The position numbers were made by a program, and so were the translations under genes. The notes beneath the pieces are model-generated. The model was given only the letters and a program-made list of their open reading frames with translations. It was not told the origin of the DNA and made no database searches. 64,000 bases of DNA from Variovorax paradoxus B4 (GTDB taxonomy: Bacteria > Pseudomonadota > Gammaproteobacteria > Burkholderiales > Burkholderiaceae_C). How positions within the stretch are numbered: position 1 is the first letter of the stretch; each line of letters starts with the position of its first letter. This document shows positions 8,362 through 17,128 of this stretch, one piece after another. Location: NCBI RefSeq assembly GCF_000463015.1, contig NC_022247.1, forward strand, positions 2,728,001 to 2,792,000, given 5' to 3'.

Positions 8362-9729
8362 ATGTCCTTGCCTCAAGCCACTTCCTCCGCTTCTTCCATG
8401 CCCCCCGCGGCCGACGATTCCTGCGACGTACTCGTGATCGGCGGCGGACCTGCGGGCTCCACGATCTCGGCGCTGCTCGCGCAGCAGGGCCGCAAGGTGG
8501 TGCTGCTCGAAAAGGAGCATCACCCGCGCTTTCACATCGGCGAATCGCTGCTGCCGGCCAACGTGGAACTCTTCGACAAGCTTGGCGTGCGCGACCAGGT
8601 CGAGAAGATCGGCATGCCCAAGTTCGGCATCGAGTTCGTCTCGCCGGAACACGAGCACCGCAGCTACGTGGACTTTGCCGAGGGCTGGGACAAGTCGCTC
8701 GATTCCGCCTGGCAGGTGCGCCGCTCGGAACTCGACGAGCTGTTGTTCCGCAATGCCGCCACGCGCGGCGCGCAGACGCTCGAAGGCTGCAAGGTGCGCG
8801 ACGTGGCCTTCGATGCCGACGGTGCCACGGTGCGGGCCGAGATGGACGACGGAGCCAGGCGCAGCTGGCGCGCCCGCTTCGTGGTCGATGCCACGGGGCG
8901 CGACACGCTGCTGGCCAACAAATTCCGCTGCAAGGAAAAGAACCCCGACCACAACAGCACCGCGCTGTTCGGTCACTTCACCAACGCCGAGCGGCTCGAG
9001 GGCAAGAAGGAAGGCAACATCAGCATCTGCTGGTTTGCGCACGGCTGGTTCTGGTTCATTCCGCTGGCGGACGGAACCACCAGTGTGGGCGCGGTCTGCT
9101 GGCCGTACTACCTGAAGACGCGCGAGAAGCCGCTGAAGGACTTCTTCCACGACACCATCGCGCTCTGTCCGGTGCTGGTGGACCGCCTGAAGCACGCCAC
9201 GCTGGTCGACGACGCGGTGCACGCCACCGGCAATTTCTCGTATTCGAGCACCCACGCGACGGGCGACCGCTACCTGATGCTGGGCGACGCCTTCACCTTC
9301 ATCGACCCGATGTTCTCGTCGGGCGTTTACCTTGCGATGCACAGCGCCTTCGACGGCGCCGCGCTGGTGGCCACCGCGCTCGACCGGCCGGCCGAACTGG
9401 CGCCCGTGCGCGAGAGCTTCGAGGCCATGATGCGCAAGGGACCGCGGGAGTATTCGTGGTTCATCTACCGCGTGACCAATCCGACGATCCGCGACATGTT
9501 CATGCACCCGGGCAATCCGTTCCGCGTGAAGGAAGGGCTGATGTCGCTGCTGGCCGGCGACATCTACCGGGGCACGCCGATGTGGCGGGCGCTCGGCATG
9601 TTCAAGTTTCTCTACTACTTCATCTCCATCACCCACATGCGCCGCACGTGGGCCGGCTGGAAGCGGCACCGCTTCAACATCCGCGACATGGGTGCATTGA
9701 AGGGCGAGACGGTCCTCAAGTCGGAGTAG
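8362..9729 (+). CDS. FAD-dependent halogenase-like oxidoreductase
   Basis: A 455-residue flavoprotein monooxygenase-like enzyme. The FAD dinucleotide motif GGGPAGS is at residues 27-33. GWFWFIP at 228-234 matches the GWxWxIP signature of flavin-dependent halogenases, and GDAFTFIDPMFSSGV at 308-322 matches their FAD/chloride-site region. MPKFGIEF near residue 86 resembles the KxGxxF block of phenol-type halogenases. The family also includes geranylgeranyl-reductase-like enzymes that do not halogenate, so substrate and activity are unknown. No biosynthetic cluster surrounds it. An alternative ATG at 8398 would shorten the protein by 12 residues. Its 3' end overlaps the convergent racemase-like gene by 14 bp. 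Confidence 0.75.
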   Translation: MSLPQATSSASSMPPAADDSCDVLVIGGGPAGSTISALLAQQGRKVVLLEKEHHPRFHIGESLLPANVELFDKLGVRDQVEKIGMPKFGIEFVSPEHEHRSYVDFAEGWDKSLDSAWQVRRSELDELLFRNAATRGAQTLEGCKVRDVAFDADGATVRAEMDDGARRSWRARFVVDATGRDTLLANKFRCKEKNPDHNSTALFGHFTNAERLEGKKEGNISICWFAHGWFWFIPLADGTTSVGAVCWPYYLKTREKPLKDFFHDTIALCPVLVDRLKHATLVDDAVHATGNFSYSSTHATGDRYLMLGDAFTFIDPMFSSGVYLAMHSAFDGAALVATALDRPAELAPVRESFEAMMRKGPREYSWFIYRVTNPTIRDMFMHPGNPFRVKEGLMSLLAGDIYRGTPMWRALGMFKFLYYFISITHMRRTWAGWKRHRFNIRDMGALKGETVLKSE

Positions 9730-10411
9730 CCGCCCGCGGGCCCCACGCCGAGCGCGAGGCGCGCAGCGTGGCCACGGCATGCGCAACGCCCGGGCCCGGA
9801 CTGCCGAGCACCTCGATGCCAAGGTCCGCCAGTTCGCCCGCAACAGGTGCCATCGAGGCCTGTGCCAGAACCACCACGTCGGCCCCGATGGCGGCGCTGC
9901 GAATCGCGCTTGCCAGCATCTCGATGTAGCGGTCGGTGTCGCCGGCCTCGAAGTGCGCCCAGGCCTCGGCGACCAGAAGCACGCTCGGCCTGACACCGAC
10001 GCCGGCCTGCGCGGCGGCCGAAAGAACCAGCGCGGTGGTCGGCTCCAGCGTGCTTTCGAGCGCCGCTGCAATCCGCACGCGCGGGCCGGCGCGCACGGCG
10101 CGGTCGGCCATCGCGCGGTCGATGCGCTGGGCCGTGAAGGCGCCACCCGTGGCGGTTTTTTCCGCGATGCCGCCGATGGTCGAGCAGGTGCACGCCACCA
10201 CGGCGGCACCGTCGGATGCGGCCTCGCGCATGGCCTCGTGCACACGCGCTGCAAACATCGGGTTGTCGATGCCCACGGCGCGGGCTTCGTGCAGCAGTTC
10301 CTCCATCACCAGGTGGCGCACCTCCAGTTCCGGCGCGATCTCGCGGGTGAGGCGCTCGAAGGTCGGCACATGAACCTGCGCCGTGTGGAGGAAGGCGATG
10401 GCGTCAGTCAT
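9716..10411 (-). CDS. Asp/Glu/hydantoin racemase-family protein
   Basis: A 231-residue protein of the aspartate/glutamate/hydantoin racemase superfamily. The first-half active-site block AVVACTCSTIGGIAE has the expected cysteine. The equivalent second-half block reads DVVVLAQASMAPVAGEL, where the usual catalytic cysteine appears to be replaced. True two-base racemisation is therefore doubtful; a lyase-like or altered activity is possible. It lies 13 bp downstream of the ketopantoate-reductase-like gene in the same direction, so the two are probably co-transcribed. The substrate is unknown. Confidence 0.75.
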   Translation of the reverse strand: MTDAIAFLHTAQVHVPTFERLTREIAPELEVRHLVMEELLHEARAVGIDNPMFAARVHEAMREAASDGAAVVACTCSTIGGIAEKTATGGAFTAQRIDRAMADRAVRAGPRVRIAAALESTLEPTTALVLSAAAQAGVGVRPSVLLVAEAWAHFEAGDTDRYIEMLASAIRSAAIGADVVVLAQASMAPVAGELADLGIEVLGSPGPGVAHAVATLRASRSAWGPRAATPT

Positions 10412-10424
10412 CGAGAAGAAGGCC

Positions 10425-11357
10425 TCAGGCCGCTTCGCGGGCGCGCCGCGCCTCGTAGGCCTTCAGGTGGACGTAGGCCGTGCGCAGCACCGAAGGCACG
10501 GGCGAAGGGGCGGTGGGCGCGCGGCCCAGCAGGTCGCCGACGATGTGGTCGGCCTCGACCGGCGCCCCGCGCACGATGTCCTTGTACATGGAGGCCGTCA
10601 TCGTGGAGCCTGCGGCCGTCATGATGGCGCGGCCACGCTCGACGGCTGCCGGTCGCGGCGCGAAGCCGTTGTGCGCGGCAATGGCGCAGCATTCGTCGAA
10701 GATCGCGAGCGCCACGTCCTGTCCGCCCGCGCTTGCGATGTCGCCGATGGACGCGCGCATCAGGCTCGTGAGGCCCGCCGCCGAGGCGATGAAGACCCAC
10801 TTCTCCCACATGTCCTGCGAGATGTTCTCGCTCTGCGTGGCGTCGAACTTTGCACCGGCGAACTGGGCGGCAATGGCATCGACGCGTGCCGAGCGTCCGC
10901 CCGCGCGCTCGCCGAAGCTCAGGCCGTGCATGTCGTTGAGGCGCAGCACGCGGCCTTCGTCGTCCAGCGTGGCGGAGATCATGCACAGGCCGCCCAGAAC
11001 GCATTCGCTGCCAAAGCGATCGACCAGGCGGTCGATGTGCTTCATGCCGTTGAGCAGGGGAAGAATGACCGTGTCCGGGCCGACGGCCGGCGCGAACGAA
11101 TCCATGGTCGAGTCGAGGTCGTAGGCCTTGCTGCCGACCACGACCACGTCGAAGGGCGCCTGGATGTCCTCGGCCAGCACGTGGGGCGGCGAGGGCAGCT
11201 GCAGGTTGCCGAACGGGCTCTGCACCACCAGTCCGGTCGTCGCGATCTGTGCCGCGCGCCGCGCTCGCAGCAGAAAGGTCACGTCGCGTCCCGCCTCCAG
11301 CAGCCGACCGCCGAAATAACCACCGAGTGCACCGGCACCCACCATCAGAAATCGCAT
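10425..11357 (-). CDS. 2-dehydropantoate 2-reductase family protein
   Basis: A 310-residue NADPH-dependent reductase of the PanE/ApbA family. The N-terminal Rossmann motif is MVGAGALGGYFGGRL (residues 5-19), followed by FDVVVVGSKAYDL. The C-terminal helical domain carries WEKWVFIASAAGLTSLMRA, whose W-K-x5-A pattern is the family's substrate-site block. Length (about 300) is normal. Genomes of this group carry several paralogues, so it may not be the pantothenate enzyme; pairing with a racemase-like gene hints at another 2-keto acid. It reads away from the FMN reductase at 11542. Confidence 0.85.
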   Translation of the reverse strand: MRFLMVGAGALGGYFGGRLLEAGRDVTFLLRARRAAQIATTGLVVQSPFGNLQLPSPPHVLAEDIQAPFDVVVVGSKAYDLDSTMDSFAPAVGPDTVILPLLNGMKHIDRLVDRFGSECVLGGLCMISATLDDEGRVLRLNDMHGLSFGERAGGRSARVDAIAAQFAGAKFDATQSENISQDMWEKWVFIASAAGLTSLMRASIGDIASAGGQDVALAIFDECCAIAAHNGFAPRPAAVERGRAIMTAAGSTMTASMYKDIVRGAPVEADHIVGDLLGRAPTAPSPVPSVLRTAYVHLKAYEARRAREAA

Positions 11358-11541
11358 TGTGAATTGCTCCTGAGACTAAAGGACTCGGGCGATGATGCCC
11401 GCGATTGCGCTGACCTGCTGGGCGTGCCGAAAATGCGGGCGGGGCGGAAGAGCTTTTGGGGAAAAGGTCTTGGTCGCTTCGCATAATCGTCCCGGTCATT
11501 CCTTTCCGTTCATGTTTCCCTACTTCAAAGGAGCTTCACCC

Positions 11542-12099
11542 ATGAGCCAGACCCGAATTGCCGTGATCGTCGGCAGCCTTCGCAAGGATTCGTACAACCA
11601 GAAGCTGGCCCTTGCGCTGGCCCACCTCGCGCCGTCGGACTTCACGTTCGAGCATTTGCGCATCGACGATCTGCCCCTGTACAACCAGGACGACGACGGC
11701 AACCAGGCGCCTTCGGTGAAGCGGCTCAAGACCGAGATCGCGGCCGCCCAGGGTTTGTTGTTCGTCACGCCCGAATACAACCGTTCGTTCCCCGGCGTAC
11801 TGAAGAATGCCATCGATCACGCTTCGCGTCCCTATGGCCAGAACGCCTGGGCTGGCAAGCCGGCGGGCGTGCTGGGCATTTCGGTGGGCGCCATCGGTAC
11901 CGCGGTGGCGCAGCAGCATCTGCGCACTGTGCTGGCGTATCTCGATGTCCCCACGCTCGGGCAGCCGGAGGCGTTCCTTCAGGCCAAGGATGGCCTGTTC
12001 GACGACAAGGGCCACATCGGCATTGAAGGCACGAAGAAGTTCCTGCAGGGGTGGATGGACAAGTACGTGGCTTGGGTCAAGAGCCACGCGGCCGCCTGA
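11542..12099 (+). CDS. NADPH-dependent FMN reductase, ChrR/YieF-like
   Basis: A 185-residue flavodoxin-fold quinone or chromate reductase-like enzyme. The FMN phosphate loop GSLRKDSYN lies at residues 11-19, and TPEYNRSFPGVLKNAIDHASRP is the signature of the ChrR/YieF/ArsH-like subgroup. AAAGGAG precedes the ATG at 11542; longer in-frame starts upstream lack a comparable ribosome site. It converges on azoR across a shared terminator. Likely soluble and FMN-bound; it may reduce quinones and incidentally metals or dyes. The physiological substrate cannot be read from sequence. Confidence 0.88.
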   Translation: MSQTRIAVIVGSLRKDSYNQKLALALAHLAPSDFTFEHLRIDDLPLYNQDDDGNQAPSVKRLKTEIAAAQGLLFVTPEYNRSFPGVLKNAIDHASRPYGQNAWAGKPAGVLGISVGAIGTAVAQQHLRTVLAYLDVPTLGQPEAFLQAKDGLFDDKGHIGIEGTKKFLQGWMDKYVAWVKSHAAA

Positions 12100-12128
12100 C
12101 GCGCCGGGGGGCTGCCGAATCCCATGAA

Positions 12129-12159
12129 AAATGCCGCCCTGGGGGGCGGCATTTCTTTT
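12129..12159. terminator. Bidirectional terminator between FMN reductase and azoR
   Basis: A 10-bp perfect stem (12129-12138 with 12145-12154), six-base loop and flanking A- and T-rich tracts sit between two convergent stops at 12099 and 12175. It can serve both strands. Confidence 0.8.
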
Positions 12160-12174
12160 GGCTGAAACCGAGGC

Positions 12175-12822
12175 TCAGGCGGCCCGGGCCACGTCCTGCT
12201 GGTTGGCGGCTTCGGCCGTTGCCGCCCGGATGTCGGCGCGTGCCGTGGCCAGCGCGGCGGCCTTGGGCGCGTCGCCCATGGCAAGGCCTTCCGCACGCAC
12301 GAAGCGCACGTCGGTGATGCCGAAGAAGCCGAAAACCACCTTCAGGTAGCTCTCCTGATGTTCCGCGGCCTGGCCGCCTTCGGTGGTCGAGTAGATGCCG
12401 CCGCGGCTGGACGCCACGATCACGGTCTTGCCGCCGGCCAGACCCACGGGGCCCTTGTCGGTGTACTTGAAGGTGCGGCCGATCTGCGCGAGCCGGTCGA
12501 TCCAGGCCTTCAGCTGGGTCGGGACCGAGAAGTTGTACAGCGGCGCGCCCACCACGACGACGTCGGCAGCGAGGAACTGGCTCACGAGCGCTTCCGAGAG
12601 CGCGTTTTCGCGCTGCTGGGCTTCGGTCGGCTGGGCCTGCACGCCGGTCTTGATGCCCAGGGCATCGGCGCCGAAGTGCGACGGGGCGTTGGCGGCGAGG
12701 TCGAGGTACTCGACCGTGGTGTCGGGATGCGCGGCCTTCCAGGCCGCCACGATCTCGGCCGTGAGGAGGCGCGAGGTCGAATTGGCACTCAGGATGCTGG
12801 AGTCGATGTGGAGCAGCTTCAT
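12175..12822 (-). CDS. azoR: FMN-dependent NADH-azoreductase AzoR
   Basis: A 215-residue flavodoxin-like homodimeric quinone/azo reductase. The N-terminus [21 protein letters not shown] provides the FMN phosphate loop. The central block [18 protein letters not shown] and the later [12 protein letters not shown] are AzoR signatures; the length (about 200) fits. It is divergent from a LysR-type regulator at 12953, with a 130-bp gap containing a LysR-type palindrome. Control by that regulator is therefore likely. The role is probably quinone or electrophile detoxification. Confidence 0.93.
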   Translation of the reverse strand: MKLLHIDSSILSANSTSRLLTAEIVAAWKAAHPDTTVEYLDLAANAPSHFGADALGIKTGVQAQPTEAQQRENALSEALVSQFLAADVVVVGAPLYNFSVPTQLKAWIDRLAQIGRTFKYTDKGPVGLAGGKTVIVASSRGGIYSTTEGGQAAEHQESYLKVVFGFFGITDVRFVRAEGLAMGDAPKAAALATARADIRAATAEAANQQDVARAA

Positions 12823-12905
12823 GGTCGATCACTTTCGTGTGGAGGTCGGCGCTCAAAGGTGGCCGGCGATGGCGTAATTCTATTTTTGATGCGAGTGAGC
12901 GATAA

Positions 12906-12924
12906 GTAGCCAAATTTTGACTAC
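12906..12924. promoter_or_regulatory. LysR-type operator palindrome between azoR and its divergent regulator
   Basis: The 19-bp site has GTAG at 12906-12909 and CTAC at 12921-12924. Its 9-bp arms match at eight of nine positions around a central T. It fits the T-N11-A rule of LysR-family boxes and lies 29 bp before the regulator start. Confidence 0.65.
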
Positions 12925-12952
12925 ATCGTTCCATGTGCGGGACAATCGCCGC

Positions 12953-13867
12953 ATGCAAGACCTCAACGACATGGTTTTCTTCGCCGAAGTGGCAGAGCGC
13001 GGCGGCTTTGCCGCGGCCAGCCGCGCGCTCGGCATTCCCAAGTCGCGCCTGTCGCGCCGGGTGGCCGAACTGGAGGAGCGGCTCGGCGTGCAGCTGATGC
13101 AGCGCAGCACGCGGCGCCTGTCGCTCACGCCGGCGGGCGAGATCTTCCTGCGGCATTCGGCCGCCGTGCGCGACGCGGCCCAGGCTGCGACCGAGGCGGT
13201 GGCTCAGGTGCACACCGATCCCTGCGGCACGGTCCGCCTGAGCTGCCCGATCACCATCGCCCACAGCGGGCTCGCGCAGTTGCTGCCGCGCTTCATGGAG
13301 CGCTACCCGGCGGTGCGCGTCGACCTGCGCGTCATGAACCGGCCCGTGGACCTGATCGAAGAGGGGATCGACATCGCGCTGCGCGTGCGGCCCGCCATCG
13401 AGGACAGCACCACGCTGGTGGCCAAGGTGCTGGGCACCAGCCGCGCCGTGCTCGTGGCCCGGCCGGAACTGCTGCAGCGCCTGGGCCCGGTCCGCACGCC
13501 GGCCGACCTCGAGCGGCTGCCGACGACGGCCATGTCGGCCAACGGCGAAGGCCGCAGCGAATGGCGGCTCGAGGGGCCGAACGGCGAGATCCACGTGCAT
13601 GTCCACACGCCGCGCTGCGTGGCGGACGACCTGGCGACGCTGCAGCTGGTCGCGCTCGAGGGCGTGGGCGTGACGCTGCTGCCGGGCTACATGTGCCGCG
13701 CCGACGTGGAGGCGGGCCGACTCGTGCAGGTGCTGCCCGGCTGGGGGCCGGCGCCGGTGATCGCGCACATGGTCTTTCCGCAGCGCCGCGCCCTGGTGCC
13801 GGCGGTTCGCCAGCTGATCGACTTCCTGGCCGAGCACATGAGCGGGAGCCAATCGGGCATGTACTGA
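12953..13867 (+). CDS. LysR-family transcriptional regulator
   Basis: A 304-residue LysR-type regulator. The N-terminal winged helix-turn-helix spans about residues 1-60 (FFAEVAERGGFAAASRALGIPKSRLSRRVAELEERLG), followed by an effector-binding domain with VRLSCPITIAHSGLAQLLPRF. The start is taken as the ATG at 12953; an upstream TTG at 12917 in the same frame would read through the operator palindrome and is less likely. It is divergent from azoR, the usual arrangement for a LysR regulator and its target. The effector is probably a quinone or other electrophile, by analogy only. Confidence 0.9.
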   Translation: MQDLNDMVFFAEVAERGGFAAASRALGIPKSRLSRRVAELEERLGVQLMQRSTRRLSLTPAGEIFLRHSAAVRDAAQAATEAVAQVHTDPCGTVRLSCPITIAHSGLAQLLPRFMERYPAVRVDLRVMNRPVDLIEEGIDIALRVRPAIEDSTTLVAKVLGTSRAVLVARPELLQRLGPVRTPADLERLPTTAMSANGEGRSEWRLEGPNGEIHVHVHTPRCVADDLATLQLVALEGVGVTLLPGYMCRADVEAGRLVQVLPGWGPAPVIAHMVFPQRRALVPAVRQLIDFLAEHMSGSQSGMY

Positions 13868-13907
13868 CTGGATGGATTGGCTGCTCCTTATGCGAAAAAT
13901 GCCATAA

Positions 13908-13955
13908 CCAAACAAGTAGATATTCGTTTGGCATTGAAGTCGCACTTCGCACAAT
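13908..13955 (+). promoter_or_regulatory. Promoter/operator candidate upstream of the 1-Cys peroxiredoxin
   Basis: An inverted repeat CCAAAC (13908-13913) and GTTTGG (13926-13931) spans 24 bp. It overlaps a possible -35 TTGGCA (13928-13933), with CACAAT 16 bp further on (13950-13955). The ATG of the peroxiredoxin is at 13986. The overlap suggests control by a dimeric regulator; CysB-type sulfur control is a guess from context. Confidence 0.4.
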
Positions 13956-13985
13956 CCCAGGCTCTCATCCATTCAAGGAGCGACC

Positions 13986-14627
13986 ATGGCGACCCTGCGA
14001 CTCGGCGACACTGCCCCCAATTTCACCCAGGACTCCAGCGAAGGTCCCCTCGACTTCTACCAATGGGCCGGCGATTCATGGGTGGTGTTCTTCTCGCACC
14101 CGGCCGATTTCACGCCCGTATGCACCACCGAGCTCGGCAAGACGGCGGCGCTGTCGGGCGAATTCGCCAAGCGCGGCGTGAAGCCCATCGCGCTGAGCGT
14201 CGACCCGGCCACCAGGCACAAGGAGTGGATCGGCGACATCAACGAGACGCAGAACACCACCGTCAACTTTCCGATCATTGCGGACCACGACCGCAAGGTG
14301 GCCGACCTGTACGACCTGATCCACCCGAACGCGTCGGCCACGGCCACGGTGCGCAGCGTCTTCATCATCGATCCGAAGAAGGCGATCCGCGCGACCATCA
14401 CTTACCCGGCGTCGACCGGCCGCAATTTCGACGAGATCCTGCGCGTGATCGACTCGCTGCAGCTCACCGACAGCCACAAGGTGGCCACGCCCGTGAACTG
14501 GAAGGACGGCGACGACGTGGTCATCATCCCGAGCATCCAGGACCCGGCCGAGCTCGCCGAGCGCTTCCCCAAGGGCTTCAAGGCCGTGAAGCCCTACCTG
14601 CGCATCACGCCGCAGCCGAACAGGTAA
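13986..14627 (+). CDS. lsfA: 1-Cys peroxiredoxin, LsfA-like (Prx6 group)
   Basis: A 213-residue peroxiredoxin of the Prx6/1-Cys group. The peroxidatic cysteine is C46 in DFTPVCTTEL, and the long C-terminal dimerisation extension (VATPVNWKDGDDVVIIPS) is characteristic. It reduces peroxides, using an external reductant for the sulfenic acid. The Pseudomonas member LsfA was first described as a sulfate-starvation-induced protein. Here the gene heads a tightly packed run that continues into a small hydrolase and the sulfate importer genes, which supports the LsfA assignment. AAGGAG lies just before the ATG. Confidence 0.9.
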   Translation: MATLRLGDTAPNFTQDSSEGPLDFYQWAGDSWVVFFSHPADFTPVCTTELGKTAALSGEFAKRGVKPIALSVDPATRHKEWIGDINETQNTTVNFPIIADHDRKVADLYDLIHPNASATATVRSVFIIDPKKAIRATITYPASTGRNFDEILRVIDSLQLTDSHKVATPVNWKDGDDVVIIPSIQDPAELAERFPKGFKAVKPYLRITPQPNR

Positions 14628-14650
14628 GAAGCGGGCAGGGCAGCGTCGCC

Positions 14651-15226
14651 ATGCAGACTCGCGTGATCATCGTGCCCGGCTGGCGCGACTCCGGGCCCGG
14701 CCATTGGCAGAGCCTGTGGGAAGAGCGCATTCCGGGTGCCGCGCGGGTGGTGCAGGACGACTGGGCATCGCCCAAGCGCGAGGCCTGGGTGGCCACGCTG
14801 GCCAGGCTGGTGCTCGAAAGCCCCGGGCCGGTGGTGATTGCCGCGCACAGCCTGGGCTGCATTGCCACGGCGCACCTGCCGGCGGAGGCGGCGGCACGCA
14901 TCCGCGGGGCGCTTCTGGTGGCGCCGGCCGATCCGGAGCGCCGGGCCGTGCTGTCGGACTTCGCGCCCGTGCCGTATGCGGCGCTGCCGTACCGCAGCAT
15001 CGTGGTGGCGAGCAGCAACGACCCGTATTGCCCGATCCGCCTGGCCGGCGCCTATTCCCGCGCCTGGGGCAGTGAGTTTGTCCGCATGCAGAATGCGGGC
15101 CATATCAACATCGATTCGGGACATGGAGACTGGCCGCTCGGCCTCGCCTTGCTCCAGTCGTTGACCGACGAGCCCGCTGCATGGCCAGCGGGCCGTGAAT
15201 TTTCAGAAACCTTGGCAACCACATGA
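14651..15226 (+). CDS. RBBP9/YdeN-type alpha/beta serine hydrolase
   Basis: A 191-residue small alpha/beta hydrolase. The nucleophile is S67 in AAHSLGC. The probable acid is D124 in SSNDPYCP, and the histidine is H151 in NAGHINIDSGHGDWP, whose GHINxxSGxGxWP form is typical of the RBBP9/YdeN family. The N-terminus VIIVPGWRDSGPGHWQSLWE fits the same family. It starts 23 bp after lsfA and overlaps the sbp start by 4 nt (ATGA), so translational coupling to the sulfate-binding protein is likely. The substrate is unknown. Confidence 0.85.
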   Translation: MQTRVIIVPGWRDSGPGHWQSLWEERIPGAARVVQDDWASPKREAWVATLARLVLESPGPVVIAAHSLGCIATAHLPAEAAARIRGALLVAPADPERRAVLSDFAPVPYAALPYRSIVVASSNDPYCPIRLAGAYSRAWGSEFVRMQNAGHINIDSGHGDWPLGLALLQSLTDEPAAWPAGREFSETLATT

Positions 15227-16239
15227 CTTCCAGATTCAAGACCTTTGCCGCCGTGCTCGCGTTGGCGTCTTCCGCACTCGCCGGCAGCAGCGCCTTCGCC
15301 CAGGGCACCACGCTGCTGAACGCCTCGTACGACGTGGCGCGCGAGTTCTACAAGGACTACAACGCGGCGTTCGTGGCCAACTACAAGAAGACCACCGGCA
15401 AGGACGTGAAGATCGACCAGTCGCATGGCGGCTCCAGCGCCCAGGCGCGCGCGGTGGCCGACGGCCTCGATGCCGACGTGGTGACCATGAACACCTCCAC
15501 CGACGTCGACTTTCTTGCCAATGCCGGCATGGTCGCGAAGGACTGGAACAAGAAATTCCCCGAGAACGCATCGCCCACCACCTCGACCATGCTGTTCCTG
15601 GTGCGCAACGGCAACCCCAAGGGCATCAAGGACTGGGACGACCTGGTCAAGCCCGGCGTGCAGGTCGTGATCGTCAACCCCAAGACCGGCGGCAACGGGC
15701 GCTACGCCTATCTCGCGGCCTGGGGCTACGTCAAGAAGAAGGGCGGCACCGACGCCCAGGCGGCCGAGTTCGTCGGCAAGCTGTTCAAGAACGTGCCGGT
15801 GCTGGCACGCGGCGGCCGCGACGCGACCACCGCCTTCCTGCAGCGCAACATCGGCGATGCGCTGATCACCTTCGAATCCGAAGTGGTGTCGATCGACCGC
15901 GAGTTCGGCACGGGCAAGGTCGATTCGGTCTACCCGTCGATCAGCATCGTGGCCGAGAACCCGGTGGCCGTGGTCGAGCGCAGCACCAAGAAGAAGGGCA
16001 CCGGCGAACTCGCCAAGGCCTACCTTGACTGGCTCTATTCCGAAGAGGCGCAGGAAATCGCGGCCAAGCATGCGCTGCGCCCGCGCTCGCAGGCCGTGCT
16101 CAAGAAGTACGCCGCCACCTTCAAGCCGCTGCAGCTTTTCACGGTGCAGGAACTGTTCGGCAGCCTCGGCGATGCGCAGAAGGTGCACTTCAACGACGGC
16201 GGCCAGTTCGACAAGCTCTACACGCCCGGCGCAAAGTAA
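15223..16239 (+). CDS. sbp: Sulfate ABC transporter substrate-binding protein (second copy)
   Basis: A complete 338-residue periplasmic sulfate-binding protein. The Sec signal peptide is MTSRFKTFAAVLALASSALA with probable cleavage near SSAFA-QG. Family blocks include LLNASYDVAREFYKDYNAAF, DQSHGGSSAQARAVADGLDADVVT and [19 protein letters not shown]. It overlaps the preceding hydrolase by 4 nt and is followed with no gap by cysT. It is a paralogue of the truncated protein at the window's left edge, similar over the whole shared length. It probably delivers sulfate to CysTWA. Confidence 0.96.
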   Translation: MTSRFKTFAAVLALASSALAGSSAFAQGTTLLNASYDVAREFYKDYNAAFVANYKKTTGKDVKIDQSHGGSSAQARAVADGLDADVVTMNTSTDVDFLANAGMVAKDWNKKFPENASPTTSTMLFLVRNGNPKGIKDWDDLVKPGVQVVIVNPKTGGNGRYAYLAAWGYVKKKGGTDAQAAEFVGKLFKNVPVLARGGRDATTAFLQRNIGDALITFESEVVSIDREFGTGKVDSVYPSISIVAENPVAVVERSTKKKGTGELAKAYLDWLYSEEAQEIAAKHALRPRSQAVLKKYAATFKPLQLFTVQELFGSLGDAQKVHFNDGGQFDKLYTPGAK

Positions 16240-17127
16240 ATGAGCGGCGCAGTTTCTTCGGCGCTCCCGTCCGCGGGAGCGCCGCTTTCGCATGTGAACC
16301 GGGCAGGGGGTTCCAAGCGGGTGCTGCCGGGCTTTCACATAACGCTCGGCTTCTCCATTCTTTACCTGAGCCTGATCGTGCTGATTCCGCTCTCGGCGCT
16401 GGTCTTCAAGACCTTCACGCTGAGCTGGGAGCAGTTCTGGGTGGCCGTGAGCGCGCCGCGCGTGATGGCCTCGTACCGGCTCACGTTCGGCGCCTCGCTG
16501 ATCGCAGCCGTGGTGAACGCGGTGTTCGGCCTGCTCGTGGCCTGGGTGCTGGTGCGCTACAAGTTTCCGGGCAAGCGCATCGTCGATGCGCTGGTCGACC
16601 TGCCGTTCGCGCTGCCGACGGCGGTGGCCGGCATCTCGCTCACGGCGCTGCTCGCGGGCAACGGCTGGATCGGGCAATTGCTCGAGCCGCACGGCATCAA
16701 GCTGGCGTTCACGCCGGCGGGCATCGTGATTGCGCTGATCTTCATCGGGCTGCCGTTCGTGGTGCGCACGGTGCAACCGGTGCTCGAGGATGCCGAGAAG
16801 GAACTCGAAGAAGCCGCCACTTCGCTGGGCGCGACGCGGCTTCAGACCTTCACGAAGGTGATCTTCCCGTCGATTGCGCCGGCGTTGCTGACCGGCTTTG
16901 CCATGGCCTTTGCCCGTGCCATCGGCGAGTACGGCTCGGTGATCTTCATTGCCGGCAACATGCCGATGATCTCGGAGATCACGCCGCTCATCATCATCGG
17001 CAAGCTGGAGCAGTACGACTATGCGGGCGCCACGGCGGTCGCGCTGGTGATGCTGGTCATTTCATTCCTCCTGCTGCTGGTCATCAACGGCTTGCAGGCC
17101 TGGCAGCGCAAGCGCGCGGGAGCATGA
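16240..17127 (+). CDS. cysT: Sulfate ABC transporter permease CysT (CysU)
   Basis: A 295-residue inner-membrane permease with about six membrane spans, beginning [24 protein letters not shown] after a soluble N-terminal extension. Conserved blocks are [20 protein letters not shown] and the ATPase-coupling region [22 protein letters not shown]. It starts directly after the sbp stop codon and ends 1 bp before cysW. It would form a heterodimeric sulfate channel with CysW. Confidence 0.95.
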   Translation: MSGAVSSALPSAGAPLSHVNRAGGSKRVLPGFHITLGFSILYLSLIVLIPLSALVFKTFTLSWEQFWVAVSAPRVMASYRLTFGASLIAAVVNAVFGLLVAWVLVRYKFPGKRIVDALVDLPFALPTAVAGISLTALLAGNGWIGQLLEPHGIKLAFTPAGIVIALIFIGLPFVVRTVQPVLEDAEKELEEAATSLGATRLQTFTKVIFPSIAPALLTGFAMAFARAIGEYGSVIFIAGNMPMISEITPLIIIGKLEQYDYAGATAVALVMLVISFLLLLVINGLQAWQRKRAGA

Positions 17128-17128
17128 G

